Translations under genes and position numbers: made by a program
DNA from: Apium graveolens
Lineage: Eukaryota; Streptophyta; Magnoliopsida; Apiales; Apiaceae
Assembly: GCF_009905375.1 (NCBI RefSeq)
Contig: NC_133652.1
Location: 15,984,850 to 16,048,849, forward strand
Direction: 5' to 3'
DNA: 64,000 nt
The notes under the pieces: model-generated
The model's input: the letters and a program-made list of their open reading frames with translations, nothing else
Told to the model about the DNA's origin: nothing
The model's database searches: none
In this document: piece by piece, positions 33,241-46,400 of the stretch
Numbering within the stretch: the first letter of the stretch is position 1
How the letters are laid out: every line of letters starts with the position of its first letter

Positions 33241-35548
33241 AGGTATCGGGTCAGAATTGGAGCAAAAGTTGTTGCTCTAGTTGAAGGAACTTGATACCTA
33301 ATTTTTCCCATAAGGCAAGATTGAGAACTTGATAAATTGTTATTACGTGTCTGTCTTTAACGATAAATTAAATCAATTTCTTGTCAGGACAAGAAAGGTT
33401 TTCATTTTAATTAAATAAACAATAGTTGTTTATTCTATTTTAACTAGCATAATAACCCGTGCAAGGCACGAGTCATTTTCTAGAGTTTACTTATGCATCA
33501 TACAATTATAATGTTTTAGCTGTTTTTTTATTTATAAATATTGTACAATGTCTAACGTATATCAAATACAAGTTGATTATTTATCAATGTGTATTATTTT
33601 CATACAAAACATTACCAAATTACACAATGTTTCAAATATAGCTCATTAAGCAACATATATACATATATATATATATATATTCTTATTTGTGTTGTATAAT
33701 TTGTATTTAATGAATGAATATAAAAAGTGTAGTCAGTGTACGTTTAAAATGAAATGATTAAACTTAATCTATAGAATGTCATTAGTATGTTTACAAAGAA
33801 AAAGCTAAAAATAAACATATATGTCGTATACATAGTTGATAAAAAATTTTGAATTTTATTTAAATAAACTATATGTAGTGGGCTATATTATTACTGAGTT
33901 CACTACTAACTTACAATTAACTTAATTAATTTAAAAAGATAAAAAATGCATAACTGAAATCAGAATGACTTGCAATCATAATATACAATAATATAAAATT
34001 TACACTACTGTTAATATAAAAGTTGATTTTAATGAAAAATGTTAGTTTTTAAAATTCAACATATGTATGTATGGAAAATGTTAGTTTTTTATTTACACTA
34101 CTGTTAACAGAGTAAGATTAAGTTATATGTGTGTGTCTCAACATGTAAATTATCGTATATTACATTTCTCAGTAAATTACGATGGTTTTAATTATTTATA
34201 TACTAAATATCTGATTTGTGTACATGTATAATCATTATTAACATCTAGTGTGACAATTGATTACTTAAATAATATGGATTATTCAAAAATTAAAATTATG
34301 TAATAAATAGATTGCAATAATATATATATAGTATTCACATTATTAGTGAAACAATCCATATCTATATTTTACACAACCGAGTATCATTCATGGTTATAAC
34401 ATAAAAATATATTATATATTATAAAGACTTATTATTGATATTCATGATTTTTTTTCAAGAATTTGAAGGAAAAATTGTAATCATAACGTTATTTAAACCA
34501 TTTTTAAGTTTCTTTCATTACAATACTATTCTCCTAAAATTGGATATTTTTCAATTCGATAAAATTTATAAATATCAGTTGAACTGGTTAATTCCTTCAA
34601 ATCATTGAACAATATATATTTTTTCTTTAAATAGCATAAAATGCATTTAATCAAATGCTACAATATATTATAAATATAACTTTTATTTGAATAATTCAAA
34701 ATTTTAAAATTATTCAAAATATTTGTACAATATTATCTTGATCAATGAATATTACTTATCTAAAAGAATTCTTTTTAAAAAGCTAGTTTTTTTAAAATGA
34801 AAAATAAAAAATAAATCAATTTAATATATCATTGTAGTTTTAACAAATCACGTGAGCTCTCATATCAAATTTCGAATATTTTTAAAATCGGGACAAGTCT
34901 CAAAAACAATAATGCGCTACCGGTGAATTTAGTAATTTTAATACAAATAATCAATTGACTTGATCCTATAAAGACCTCAAACACATTAATTTATATTAAT
35001 ATAAGATATTAAAAAATTTCACATTATTGATAAGATATTCTTGCCGAGCTTGTAATTTAAATTTACTAAACGCAGAATGTGACGATGTCTTTCGGTCGGA
35101 TCGTGTAGTCAAATTTCGAGTATTTTTTGAATAATAAGTCAAGTTCTGATTTCAAATTCGAAATAAACTAAAATGTATTGACTCATTAAAATTCGAACTT
35201 ATCTAAATATGTAATACCAATAAAGATTATTTATATATAAGTGATTTTATTTTCAATATTTTATTTAAAAATTATATATGTACATTTTAATTACTTTTTA
35301 TAATAAAATATATGTTAAAAATATATGAGATATATTTTTTAACTAAAAAATGATTAATTAAAAAGATAATAATCCATTTATGTACTATGCCTAACTTTAT
35401 ATGTGGAATTCAATTCTTTAAAATTAACTGTACAAATATTCAAGTAACTATCTTTTTTTTCCGGAATTCAAGTAACTATCTTAAAAACTAAATAAAATAT
35501 TCACTTAACACACTTACATATTATGCGTATGATAAAAAGCACATATAA

Positions 35549-35625
35549 CAATATGGTGCAGTTGTATGAGATTGTATAGGTAAATGAAATATCTCAAGTT
35601 CGATTCCCACAAACCACATCTTTTA
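35549..35625 (+). repeat. tRNA-derived (SINE-like) sequence, copy 1
   Basis: An A-box-like TGGTGCAGTTGTATGAG is followed about 40 bases later by a B-box-like AAGTTCGATTCCCAC. This resembles a polymerase III internal promoter, but there is no complete cloverleaf. It ends the first copy of the Helitron duplication. Confidence 0.4.
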
Positions 35626-37496
35626 TATAGGGTAGTCGTGTACATTTAAAATGAAACAAATAAACTTAATATGTAGAATGTCGTTGGTATATTTACAAAG
35701 AAAAAGTTAAAAATTAACATAAATGTTGAATATAGAATTGACCAAAAAATTTGAATTTTATTTAAATAAACTATATAACTAGTCTATATAACTTGTTCTC
35801 TACTAACTTATAATTAACTTACTCAATTTAAAAAGATAAAAAATGAATAACTAAATTCAGAATTACTTGCAATCATAATATAAAATAATATAAAATTTAC
35901 ACTACTGTTAATATAAAAGTTGATTTTAATGAAAAATGTTAGTCTTTGAAATTTAATGTATGTATGTTTGGAAAAATGTTAGTTTTTTTTGACACTACTC
36001 TTAACAAAATAAGATTAAGTTATATGTGTCTATGTTAGCATGTGAATTATCGTATGTTATATTTCTTAGGAAATTACGATGGTTTCAATTATTTATATGC
36101 TAAATATCTGATTTATGTACATGTATAATTATTATTAATATCTAGTGAGATAATTGGTTACTTAAATAACATGTATTTATAATTATTCAAAAATTAAAAT
36201 TATGTAATAAATAAATTACAATAATTTATATATGGTATTCACATTATCACTGATAAACAATCCATATCTGTTTTTTACGCGACCGAGTATCAATCATGTA
36301 ACATACAAATAAATTATATATTGTAAGACTTATTATTGATGTTCATGTTTTTTTTCAAGAATTTGAAGGAAAAATTGTAATTATATTGTTATTTAAACTA
36401 TTTTTAAGTTTCTTTCATTACAACTCTAATATTTCTTCATATAATAATCTGATAATATTGTATACTATTCTCCTAAAATTAAATATTTTTCAATTTGATA
36501 AAGTTTTATAAATATTAGTTAAACTGGTTAATTTCTTCAAATCATTGAACAATATATATATTTTAAATAGTATAAAATATATTGAATCAAATGCTACAAT
36601 ATTGTATAGATATATAACTTTTATTCGAATAATTCAAAATATTAAAATAATTCAAAATATTTGTACAATATTATCTTGATCAATAAATATTGTTTATCTA
36701 AAATAATTCTTTTTAAAATGCTAGTTTTTTTAAGTGAAAAATGAAAAATAAATCGATTTAATATATCATCGTAGTTTTACAAATCTCGTGAGATCTCATA
36801 TCAAATTTCAAATATTTTTAAAACCGGTACAAGTCCCAAAACACTATTACGCTACCAGTGAAGTTAGTAATTTTAATACAAATAATCAATTGACTTGATC
36901 CTATAAATACCTCAAACACATCAATTTATATTAATATAAGATATCAAAAAATTTCACTGGTAAGATATTCTCATCGAACTTGTAATTTAAATTTACTAAA
37001 AGTAGAATGTGACAATGTTTTTCGGCTAGTCATGTAGTCAAATTTAAATTTCGAGTATTTTTTGAACAATGGGCCAAATTCTAATTTCAAATTCAAAATA
37101 AACTAAAATTTATTGACTCATTATAATTCAAACTTATCTAAATATTTAATACCAATCTAGATTATTTATATATAAGCGATTCTATAATCAATATTTTCTT
37201 TAAAAATTATATATGTACATTTTAATTACTTTTTATAATAAAAAATATGTTAAAAATATATGAGATATATTTTCAAACTAAAAAATAATAATAAATAAGA
37301 TAATAATCCATTTATGTACTATGCCTAACTTTAAATCTGGAATTCAGTTCTTTAAAATTAATTGTACAAATATTTAAGTAACTATCATTTTTTTTGCGAA
37401 ATTCAAGTAGCTATCTTTAAAGTTAGGGTAAAGTTAAATAAAATATTCTTTTAGCACACTTACATATTATGTGTATAATAAAAACACATGTGACAA

Positions 37497-37570
37497 TATG
37501 GTGTAGTGCTACGAGGTTGTATAGAAGAATGAAGCAACTCGAGTTCGATTCCCACAAAACACAACTTTTA
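37497..37570 (+). repeat. tRNA-derived (SINE-like) sequence, copy 2
   Basis: Paralogue of the sequence at 35549: TGGTGTAGTGCTACGAGG, then GAGTTCGATTCCCAC. This copy is closer to canonical A and B boxes. Confidence 0.42.
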
Positions 37571-37707
37571 TATAAATATTAAAAACAGAGGTAGTTTAGT
37601 CTTTTCAATGAGACTTTTTAATCTCAAAATATTATCCCCTTGTTGTACTATTATATATAGAAGAGATGATAAGGCTTATAATGTTGCACAATTAATTAAC
37701 AATTTAT

Positions 37708-39100
37708 ATGTTTCAAGATGACTCAAATCAAATATTACCTCTAGCATCGTCGTTAAGCCATATTAATGAGAAACGCATTTCTGAGTTACATATAGATGGA
37801 TACTTGGATAAACTTGATTTTGAATCATACGGAAGATGCGAACTTTGTCTCAATGGCAAAATGATTAAGGGCTCATTTGACAAATCTGAATCGTTTAATC
37901 TGAATAATTAATATTTCTGAATGAATAAAATTTCTGAACCGTTAATTTGTAATGATGATTCACAGTTTGATCAATCTGAACCATTACATAATATATGATT
38001 CAAGAGGACCAATATGGATAATATTTTTAATAACATCATGAAAATTTATGCAAGATATATATAATGTTTTTAAAGTATTAGAAAAGAGTAAATTTCATGA
38101 TCAAAATAATCAAATATAATTTATATAAATAAATAGAAATAATTAAGAAAATATTTGTGATAAGTTACAAGTAATCACTCATTTAAACAAGAACAAAAAT
38201 TGAATGTAACTAGCCTGATGTAACTTCGGCATCATTGGACTGGTTCAGAGAGCAAAAATTGAATAATTGGTCCAGACAATTCTGGCATCGTCCATAACTT
38301 TAGGAAATCCAAACAAATGAACGGAATAATAATTTCTCACTCGTCCAACAAAATTTGATTCATTCAGTTTTTATCAAATGGGCCTAAAGCTTCTTTTACC
38401 TGATCAGGTGAAAGGGCCACCAAACGATTAGGACTTATACATAATGATGTATATGGTCGAATGCGTATGATGGAAAGGGGTGGCTTTTACTACTTCATAA
38501 CATATACTGTTGACTTTAGTAGGCATGGAAATGTATATCTTATGAAGAACAAATCAGATTCTTTTGAAATGTTCAAAGAATATAAGGCTGAAGTAGAAAA
38601 GCAAACAGAGGAAAAATATAAAAGTTCTACGATCAAATCGTGGAGGAGAATACTTAATCCTTAATTTCAAGAGTTTCTTTCACCTCAATGGAATAGAGAT
38701 TCTGATAGGAGAAATCATACCTTATTAGACATAGTGCGATCGATGATGAGTCAATCGGATCTTCCATTCAGTTTCTGGGGTTATGCTCTAGAAACAACTA
38801 CATATACACTTAACCTAGTTCCGACTAAAGCGATTCAAAATACTCCGTATGAGATATAGAGTGATAAATGTCATAGCATGCTATTTATCAAAATTTGGGG
38901 ATGTGAAGCGTTTGTAAAACTTTTAGCCTCTGACAAGCTTGGACCAAAATTAGATATATGCTGTTTTGTGGGATACCCAAATGAGACTAGGGTATAGTTT
39001 TTATAATCCTTCCGAGAATAAAGTGTTTGTTGCTCGGGCCGCTGTATTTCTTGAGAGAGAACTACTTTCTAAGAAAATCAGTGGGAGGATAATACATCTC
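37708..39100 (+). pseudogene. Copia GAG-pre-integrase and integrase remnant
   Basis: 37708-37911 holds SHINEKRISELHIDGYLD and CELCLNGKM, the zinc-binding pre-integrase region. 38461-38664 holds FYYFITYTVDFSRHGNVYLM of the integrase core, and 38700-38990 holds SMMSQSDLPFSFWGYALETT and IWGCEAFVKL. Frames are broken by stops and a deletion of about 0.5 kb between the first two parts, so the catalytic triad is incomplete. Confidence 0.85.
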
Positions 39101-39290
39101 GATGAAGATTGATAACCACATGATAACATTGAACCAGAGTTGGAATAAGATCAGGATGTACATCAAAATTTTGAAAGTAATCTTGTCCAAGATACACAGG
39201 TTATTCGTAGATCTAGTAGGATTCACCATGAGTCTGGGAGAAATTATGAATTTCTTTTGACTCAAAATGGTGATGTGATGCTTACGGATA

Positions 39291-40680
39291 ATGATAAAGC
39301 CTCTCACCTACCAAGATGCTATGAACCGTCCAGACTCCGAGAGATGGCTGAAGGCCATGAAATCCAAGATGGAATCCATGTATCAAAATAAAGTATTGAC
39401 TTTAGTTGATCCACTCAAAGGGGTAAAACCTAAAGGGTGCAAGTGGGTTTTCAATAAGAAAACTGACATGGATAGTAAAGTACAGACCTATAAGGTACGA
39501 CTAGTGGCAAAAGATTTCAAACAAATTTATGGTATAGACTATGATGAGACTTTTTCACTAGTTACTATGGTCAAGTCCATCAGGATTTTGTTAGCAATAG
39601 TTGCTTAATGTGACTATGAAATTTGGCAAATGGATGTCAAAACTGCTTTCTTATATGTGAGCCTTAAAGATGATGTATATATGATACAACTTGAGGGTTT
39701 TGTCGATCCAAAATTTGCTAAGATAGTTTATAAGTTGCTTCTATCTATTTATAGATTGAAGCAAACCTTAAGGAGAATGCATATTCATTTTGATAAAAAT
39801 GGTCAAAATGTTTGGCTTTATTCAAAACGAAGATGAACCATGTGTTTGCAAGAAGGTTAGTGGGAGCCATGTGGCATTCCTAGTATTATATGTAGATGAC
39901 ATAATACACATATAGAATAACATACCTTCTCTACAGGATGTTAAGACTTGGTTGTGAAATAGTTTTTCGATGAAAGACTTAAGCGATGCTACCTATATAT
40001 TAGGGATCAAGATCCATAGAGATAGATTGAAGAGATTCATCGACCTAGTCGGAGTACATATATTGATAAATATTACATCATTTTAGGATGCAGGAGACAA
40101 AGAAATGATATATTTCGATATCTCATGGGATAGTGATCTCAAAAGATAATTGCCCCCTAAATCATTAGATGATAAGGGCCGTTTGAGAAAGTTCCAGATG
40201 CTTTATCAATTGGATCTATAATGTGTACAATGATATGTATTTATCCTGATGTTTCGTATGCTTTGAGCATGACAAGCAGATACCAGTCTAATCCAGGTGA
40301 GGGTCACTAGATAATTTTCAAGAATATTCTTAAGTACTTAAAGAGGACTAAAGATTTATTTTTGGTGTATTGGAAGATAGGGAACTAGTCGTAAAGGGTT
40401 ACACTAATGCTAGTTTCTAAACCTAATTTTTGGACATACAAGGATGATTACGTGTTTATGTCTGTTTTGTATTTTGTCTAAATATAAATGATGTTAGCTG
40501 GAATAGTTCACAGCAAGAACATTGATGATTCCATAATGGAAGCCGAATATATTGATATTTTGAAACAGCCAAGGAGACTGTTTAGGCATGTCCTTAGGCG
40601 ATATCACCTTATTAATGAGATTAATGATCAAAGAGATATAAATGTAAAGTGCATAGTAATGATAATGTTGCAAACCCACT
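39291..40680 (+). pseudogene. Copia reverse transcriptase and RNase H remnant
   Basis: 39291-39608 and 39630-39836 carry the RT core (CKWVFNKKTDMDS, RLVAKDFKQ, DYDETFSLV, WQMDVKTAFL, EGFVDPKF). The active-site YVDD is encoded at 39888-39899, after a frameshift. RNase H follows to about 40680 in short pieces only. A stop (TAA at 39606) sits between the first two blocks. Confidence 0.88.
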
Positions 40681-40759
40681 GACTAAGGCTTTGTCGCAGT
40701 AGAAGCATGATGGTCATACTAGTTCCATGAGTATTAGATACATGGGTGATTGGCTCTAG

Positions 40760-40773
40760 TGCAAGTGGGAGAT
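40760..40773 (+). other. Polypurine tract of the Copia element
   Basis: GCAAGTGGGAGAT lies immediately before the 3' LTR start TGTTAGTG. Confidence 0.75.
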
Positions 40774-42329
40774 TGTTAGTGTTTGTGCCTTAAAGACAAC
40801 ACTATGATGTTTTAGTTTAAGTCATTTGAATTATTAATATATATGTTCTATCGATCGTTCTTTTTATAATTTATTAATTCTTAATTTACTGCGATATAAA
40901 TGTTAGATTAATAAATGTCATTGGAATATGATATGAATTCTATACCTCTAAGTACGTGACTTAGAAATGAGATTATGAGAATAGTATAAATATTCCTAAA
41001 GGTCCCTAGTCAAGTATTATTATTAAGGGACAATAATAATGCATTAAGACTGGTGTGTTTGTTGACTGATGATCATATCTCATTGATTATAGGTATAGTG
41101 ATACTAAAGTTAAAAACACGGGCATATGTATATGTAGATGGTGCTGGACAGACCCAATGTGAGATTCTACATGTATGTTGTGTCATAAGTAATTTTCACT
41201 GTGATAATGATGTAATGGTCCTTAGACTTGAAATCATTATATTTTTATACGAGAATTAATGTACTTTGATTAAATTAAAAGTTACCTTTGACCGGGTAAT
41301 GATAAAAGTGTATTTCGGGGATATTATGAATCATATGAGAAATATGAATAATCTAGAAAGGATTTCACCCTCCTAATTTTAGGAGTGATATTATTGGCCT
41401 CTTGTGTGAGCTAGACTATGAAATGCGTGGCCACACTCAAATGTTAATTTGATATGATAGTCTACTCATTGGTCAAGGAAACCTGGATTAAACATTGATG
41501 AGGATGACACATTACATGACTCTAGTTTAATCTATAATATTTGGTTAAAAGGATTATATTATATTGTACATTATTCACGAAAGGTTTAATCGATCACCGA
41601 TTCTATTATTATTACTTGGGTAGTAATGATGTATTACTAGATACCGCTCATTGTTTACGATTTTATATTAGATTTAAAATTCGTTGCCAACGTAATAATA
41701 ACCTATAGGGTCACACACAAAGAATACTTGAAGGATTATTTAATGTAAATTGGATTTAAATTAAATTAAAGTAGTTCAAATTATTTATAATATTAATTAA
41801 GTATGACTTAATTAATTATATAAATAATGATATTCGAATTTACTAATATCAATTATGAAATTTAGTTGTTAAATAATTAAGTGTGACTTACTTTTTATAC
41901 AAATAGGAATTTCGAATTAATAATAACTCCTAATTAGTTAAGAGTTATAATTCTTTTTTCTACTCTCTATATAATATCTCTTGTGTGGCTGATTTTGTGT
42001 GAAAGACTTTTTCTAAAATTCTAGCCACCAAGAGAGAAGATGGAGAGAGCAAGAAGAAACGAGTTTGTGCTAGTACACATCCAATCCTTGAGTTCAAGCA
42101 TTCGTGTGAATATCGATAGAGCGTAGATCGCGAAAGCGGGATGCGTATTGATAGAACAATCTTTGGATCTCCATTATTCAAACAATTTGTAAAGATTCTT
42201 AAAGTAAACAATCTGATCTACGAATTAAATATCTGTTTTCGCATGGATCCTGCGGTGGTTTTCGAAAATTCTGATTTTTCACGTTTTTAATTACTGTTTC
42301 CATTGCGTTCATGTGCTCGAAACCCTTCA
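40774..42329 (+). repeat. 3' LTR of the Copia element at 29999-42329
   Basis: 1556 bp, TG..CA, followed by the target duplication AATGA. Confidence 0.92.
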
Positions 42330-42334
42330 AATGA

Positions 42335-43320
42335 ATCGTCCTATATGATGCATTGTATCGAACTTATGATATTCAGAAAATTAGAATTCAAAGAAATAAA
42401 ATAACATCAAGCTGTACATAAAAAATTTAATCACAAGTGCATAAAAAAATTAAAGTGAAATAATACATGGCATAATTTTTGAATCCGTATAGGTTACCCA
42501 AATCTCTAGAACCGATCTTGTAGGCGAGCCCATGTACGAAAAAGAAATTTGAATAAATTTATGGTTGATAACTTAATACTCAATTTGTATTAACACATAC
42601 AATATTTTATATTATATATATATATACACAGATGGGTATTAATGATTTTGATTAAAATTACACTCCCTCTTTCCCTCTCATTTTTTATCGTTCTTTTTTT
42701 GGATGTTATTCTCATTTTTTTACATTCATGGAGTTTGCTAAAATAGTAAAATTTTATAATGTAAAAATTAAACGTATCCACTACTTTTTCCGTTATACTT
42801 ACTTTATGAATTAAATATTACCCGGTCCCGCGACTTTATTCACTTTACTTATTTTTCACTGATTTACATTTTTTCTTAATTTTCGTTGCTAGTCAATGCA
42901 AAGAATTGATTAGGTGGGATAAAGAAGGTATTATATATGATACTGGTAAATTTATCTTTACTTTTATATCACTGTATTACTAAAAATAAAATATTAATAA
43001 AATATCTAAGCCATTTTTCAATAAATTTGTATACTTAAATATTTAATATATTCAAAATGAAGTTTAAAATTATTTCTAAACACATCTAATTATTACAAAC
43101 ATATTTTAATTAATGTAGTTATATTGCAAAATGTAATTTATAGGAAATACATGCAATTGTTTAATTTTAAAATTTACTACAATATTTTATTTAAATAATT
43201 TAAATAATTGATTTAATTATTTCTTATATCTATTTTAATTTAAAGATATATATAATGGTTCTAAGTCTAACTTCTAATTTAAAACAAGTCAAATATTAAA
43301 TTATCTTATACAAATACCAT
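42335..43320. other. Intergenic DNA upstream of the YJU2B-like gene
   Basis: AT-rich, with one probable MITE at 42661. No exon is visible; the promoter of the gene at 43439 should lie at its right end. Confidence 0.4.
42661..42928. mobile_element. Possible degenerate Stowaway-like MITE
   Basis: The left end CACTCCCTCTTTCCC (preceded by TA) and the right end GGGATAAAGAAGG (followed by TA) are imperfect inverted repeats of the Stowaway type. Divergence makes this uncertain. Confidence 0.35.
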
Positions 43321-43438
43321 AAAAAAACAGAAGGTTTGGTCGAGACTCGAGAGAGATCGATCGAGAAAGAGACAGAGAGAGACAGACGCGCGAACGAACT
43401 TTGGATTAGCTGATCTGATCAACGGATAACACCACAGA

Positions 43439-46400
43439 ATGGTACGCCCGATTCATTCTAGTAATATTCTCTCTTAAAATATATTAATGTATTTGCAGCA
43501 TGTAAACAATTCAGTTTCTAATATATATATACATGTCCCCAATTTTAGAATTAGGGTTCTTAGTACTTCAATTCACCTTTTTCAATTCGTAATTATTATT
43601 TTTTTGTTAGAGTTAAAGACCCCCTTTATAATGAATTGGATAGTTTTTATCCAATAAAATCTGTCTAAATTTGTAAAATAATCGCGGAAGTTGCATAAAG
43701 ATTTGCTTAGTTCTACCGGTTAGTTATTTTCGGGATTATTGCGGTTTACTTGTTTTATATATATTGGTGATATGTTTCGTTTGCTTGATTGTAACAACTT
43801 GACTTACTATGATAGAACCATATTACCATAGTAATAATGAATGTTTTGTAAGTATGGTTGTAAGGATACAAATTTGTTTGGATGGTGGATTAAGAGGAAT
43901 TAATTCGAGGAGTGAGTTGGATAGAGTTACCGGGGGCGGTTTCATATTATATTTTTTAAATAAAAAATTTATTTGTAAATTCTAGTTAATAAATTAATTG
44001 AAAAACAAACAAAAAAAATGTAAATTGAACACTTGCCACATTGTTATTAACAGTTAAATTTACTAGAGTAATGATTGGAAGTGTTTAAAATTTTAAAAGC
44101 ATTTTAAAATTATAAAAGATGAAAACTAAAAAAAACTGCAAGAAACGATGTAAAGAGCTGGAAAAAAAAAGGATAAAACACAAGCACAGGACTTGAACCC
44201 TAACCCTGGTTTATGCGGTATATGGTACGGCTTTCAACCAGCAGATCTGTAAACAAAACTGTTATAAAATGCATAGTCTAATGCTGATATTAGGAAATTT
44301 AGCCCGGGAGCCCTCTGCCTCCGTCGCTACCTCCGTCATATTATATTTTTTAAATAAAAAATTTATTTTAAATTCTAGTTAATAAATTAATTGAAAAACA
44401 AACAAAAAAAATGTAAATTGAACACTTGCCACATTGTTATTAACAGTTAAATTTACTAGAGTAATGATTGGAAGTGTTTAGAATTTTAAAAGCATTTTAA
44501 AATCATAAAAGATGAAAACTAAAAAAAACTGCAAGAAACGATGTAAAGAGCTGGAAAAAAGGATAAACCACAAGCACAGGACTTGAACCCTAACCCTGGT
44601 TTATGCGGTATATGGCACGGCTTTCAACCAGCAGATCTGTAAACAAAACTGTTATAAAATGCATAGTCTAATGCTGATATTAGGAAATTTAGCGGAGGGG
44701 GGGCCGGGACCCCTCTGCCTCCGTCACTACCTTGAGTTATTGTTTGAGAGCTTGAGCTGGTCTGTTTATTCTTTAGAAACTCAATTTTAACAGGAAAGAT
44801 ATTTCTACAAGTAGACTATGTATAGATTTAATAAAACTTGTAGCAATTTGGTGATGCCACCTCTCCATCCATGGAAAAGCATGATACAGTTTACCATAAG
44901 CGTCGTGTGCGAAGACCTTCGAGAAGACTAGTTGACAAGTCGCCCAACTAGTTGACAAAATGTTTGTTGTACATGTACCTACTAGATTTAATATATAATA
45001 TACTAAACACGTCAATTCTATAATTAAAATCAAAGTAAGAGCATAGTAAGCTCAAAATTAGTATAATTACTAGTCGTCGACAATTGGCCCAAGTTGGGCG
45101 CCGACGCGAGTACCTTTACGACAACTAGTCATCAACAAGTCTGTCTTCAAGATTCTCGGAGCCTGAGTAGTCGACGACTAGTCGTCTTCATGATAACAAT
45201 GCAGTTTACTGTAAACTTGCTCCTTTAGTATTAAACGTGAAGAGTCTGTTTAGATTACATTCTGAAATCTGAATGTTCGCATTACTAACAATTTGTATTT
45301 GGTGGTTGAAACTAATATTTCAGTTGGTTTTTTATATTAGTAAACTATTGACATAATATTAATTTATGCTGTACTCAGAATTATTTTCGGGAATTAAACT
45401 TTTCTTTTGTGCTATGTTGGTTTTGTTTTTGATTACTACTTTCCAAAATAAACTTGAACTGTGAACTCCACTCTCATAAGGGAAGTTGTCGTCACCATAA
45501 CATTATCAACAGCTTAATTGCGAACTTTCTACTAGATATGGTTTTACTCTTATCTTTGCATGAAGGGACTATTCCAAGCACTCTTTGTTAATGTCCTATT
45601 GATCTTCTTTACTTTCCACTTCTATGCTTATAATTTACTTGTTTCTCTTTTTCCAGTCTACGCTTGCAGCTGCTAGAGCGGACAATTTTTACTACCCGCC
45701 AGAATGGACTCCAGATCAGGTATGTTTGCAAAGAATTTGAGTTCTATGAGTGTCCGTGTTTCCTTCTTTTTAAAGTCAATGCTATAGAATCTTAAATTAT
45801 TATTCCTTTTCAGGGTTCTCTGAACAAGTTCAATGGTCAACATGCCTTGAGGGAGAGAGCCAGGAAATTAGACCAGGGTATTTTGATTATAAGGTAAAGA
45901 AGTGGATTGCTTTTTGTTTTCTTTCTTATTTCTGGAAATTACTAATGGTATCTTAGTTTTTATCATGAAAGTTTTGATGTATAATTCGAAGCAATCGTGC
46001 ATGCTTTTTTTGTGTTTCCTCACAGTTTGGAATTTTTTTAATATATGAAAATACAATTATTATGGAGAAATTTGATATTGGCATATATATCACCACCTTG
46101 TATAAATTTGGACTTTAGTGCAATTTACCGTAGACGTATGAAAGATGTTCACCCTATAGAGTAGTTATCGATGTTTGAACTGTTTGGTGTCTGAAAGTTT
46201 ACAACCATTTAAAAATGGCATCTATATAATTTTAAGCAGTTGAAAGGGATACAATTTGCAGCAATGGTACAGCATGAACTTGTAGTTGTGAGAAAATCTT
46301 TGGTGGTAGTAACTTGATACTAATATATTTACAAATGCATTAATTTTTTTGGTTCTTGTGATCTAGGTCTGTCTATAAGATTTCTTTTTTTGTGAAGTTT

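Larger units (their letters stand above)
33732..37580. repeat. Tandem duplication, unit about 1.9 kb, inside the Helitron
   Basis: Copy 1 (33732-35632) and copy 2 (35633-about 37580) both start GTAGTC(A/G)GTGTAC and then ATGAAA, and both end with the tRNA-like string CGATTCCCACAAA(A/C)CACA. They align over their whole length with substitutions and small gaps. Long shared stretches include AAGAATTTGAAGGAAAAATT. Confidence 0.88.
33444..37666 (-). mobile_element. Non-autonomous Helitron nested in the Copia element
   Basis: On the minus strand the element begins TCTCTTCTATATATAATAG (at 37666) and ends with a short hairpin (33455-33473, stem CCCGTGC/GCACG with loop AAG) a few bases before CTAG (at 33444). 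The host bases are A before the TC end and T after the CTAG end, the A-T target of Helitrons. It is 4223 bp and encodes no Rep/helicase. Nearly all of it is a tandem pair of segments of about 1.9 kb. Host Copia coding resumes directly on the right, with the GAG-pre-integrase domain. Confidence 0.82.
29999..42329 (+). mobile_element. Complete, decayed Ty1/Copia element interrupted by a Helitron
   Basis: LTRs of about 1.55 kb (29999-31550 and 40774-42329) both begin TGTTAGTGTTTGTGCC and end GAAACCCTTCA. The target duplication AATGA is exact (29994-29998 and 42330-42334). A degenerate primer site follows the 5' LTR, and a polypurine tract (AAGTGGGAGAT) precedes the 3' LTR. Gag, integrase, RT and RNase H remnants occur in Copia order on the plus strand, all with stops or frameshifts. 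A Helitron (33444-37666) separates gag from integrase. Without it the element is about 8.1 kb. Confidence 0.93.

Noticed and set aside
44190..44240. tRNA gene in the YJU2B-like intron
   Set aside because: Only a B-box-like string is present; no acceptor stem or anticodon arm can be folded. The string repeats in the second copy of the duplication.
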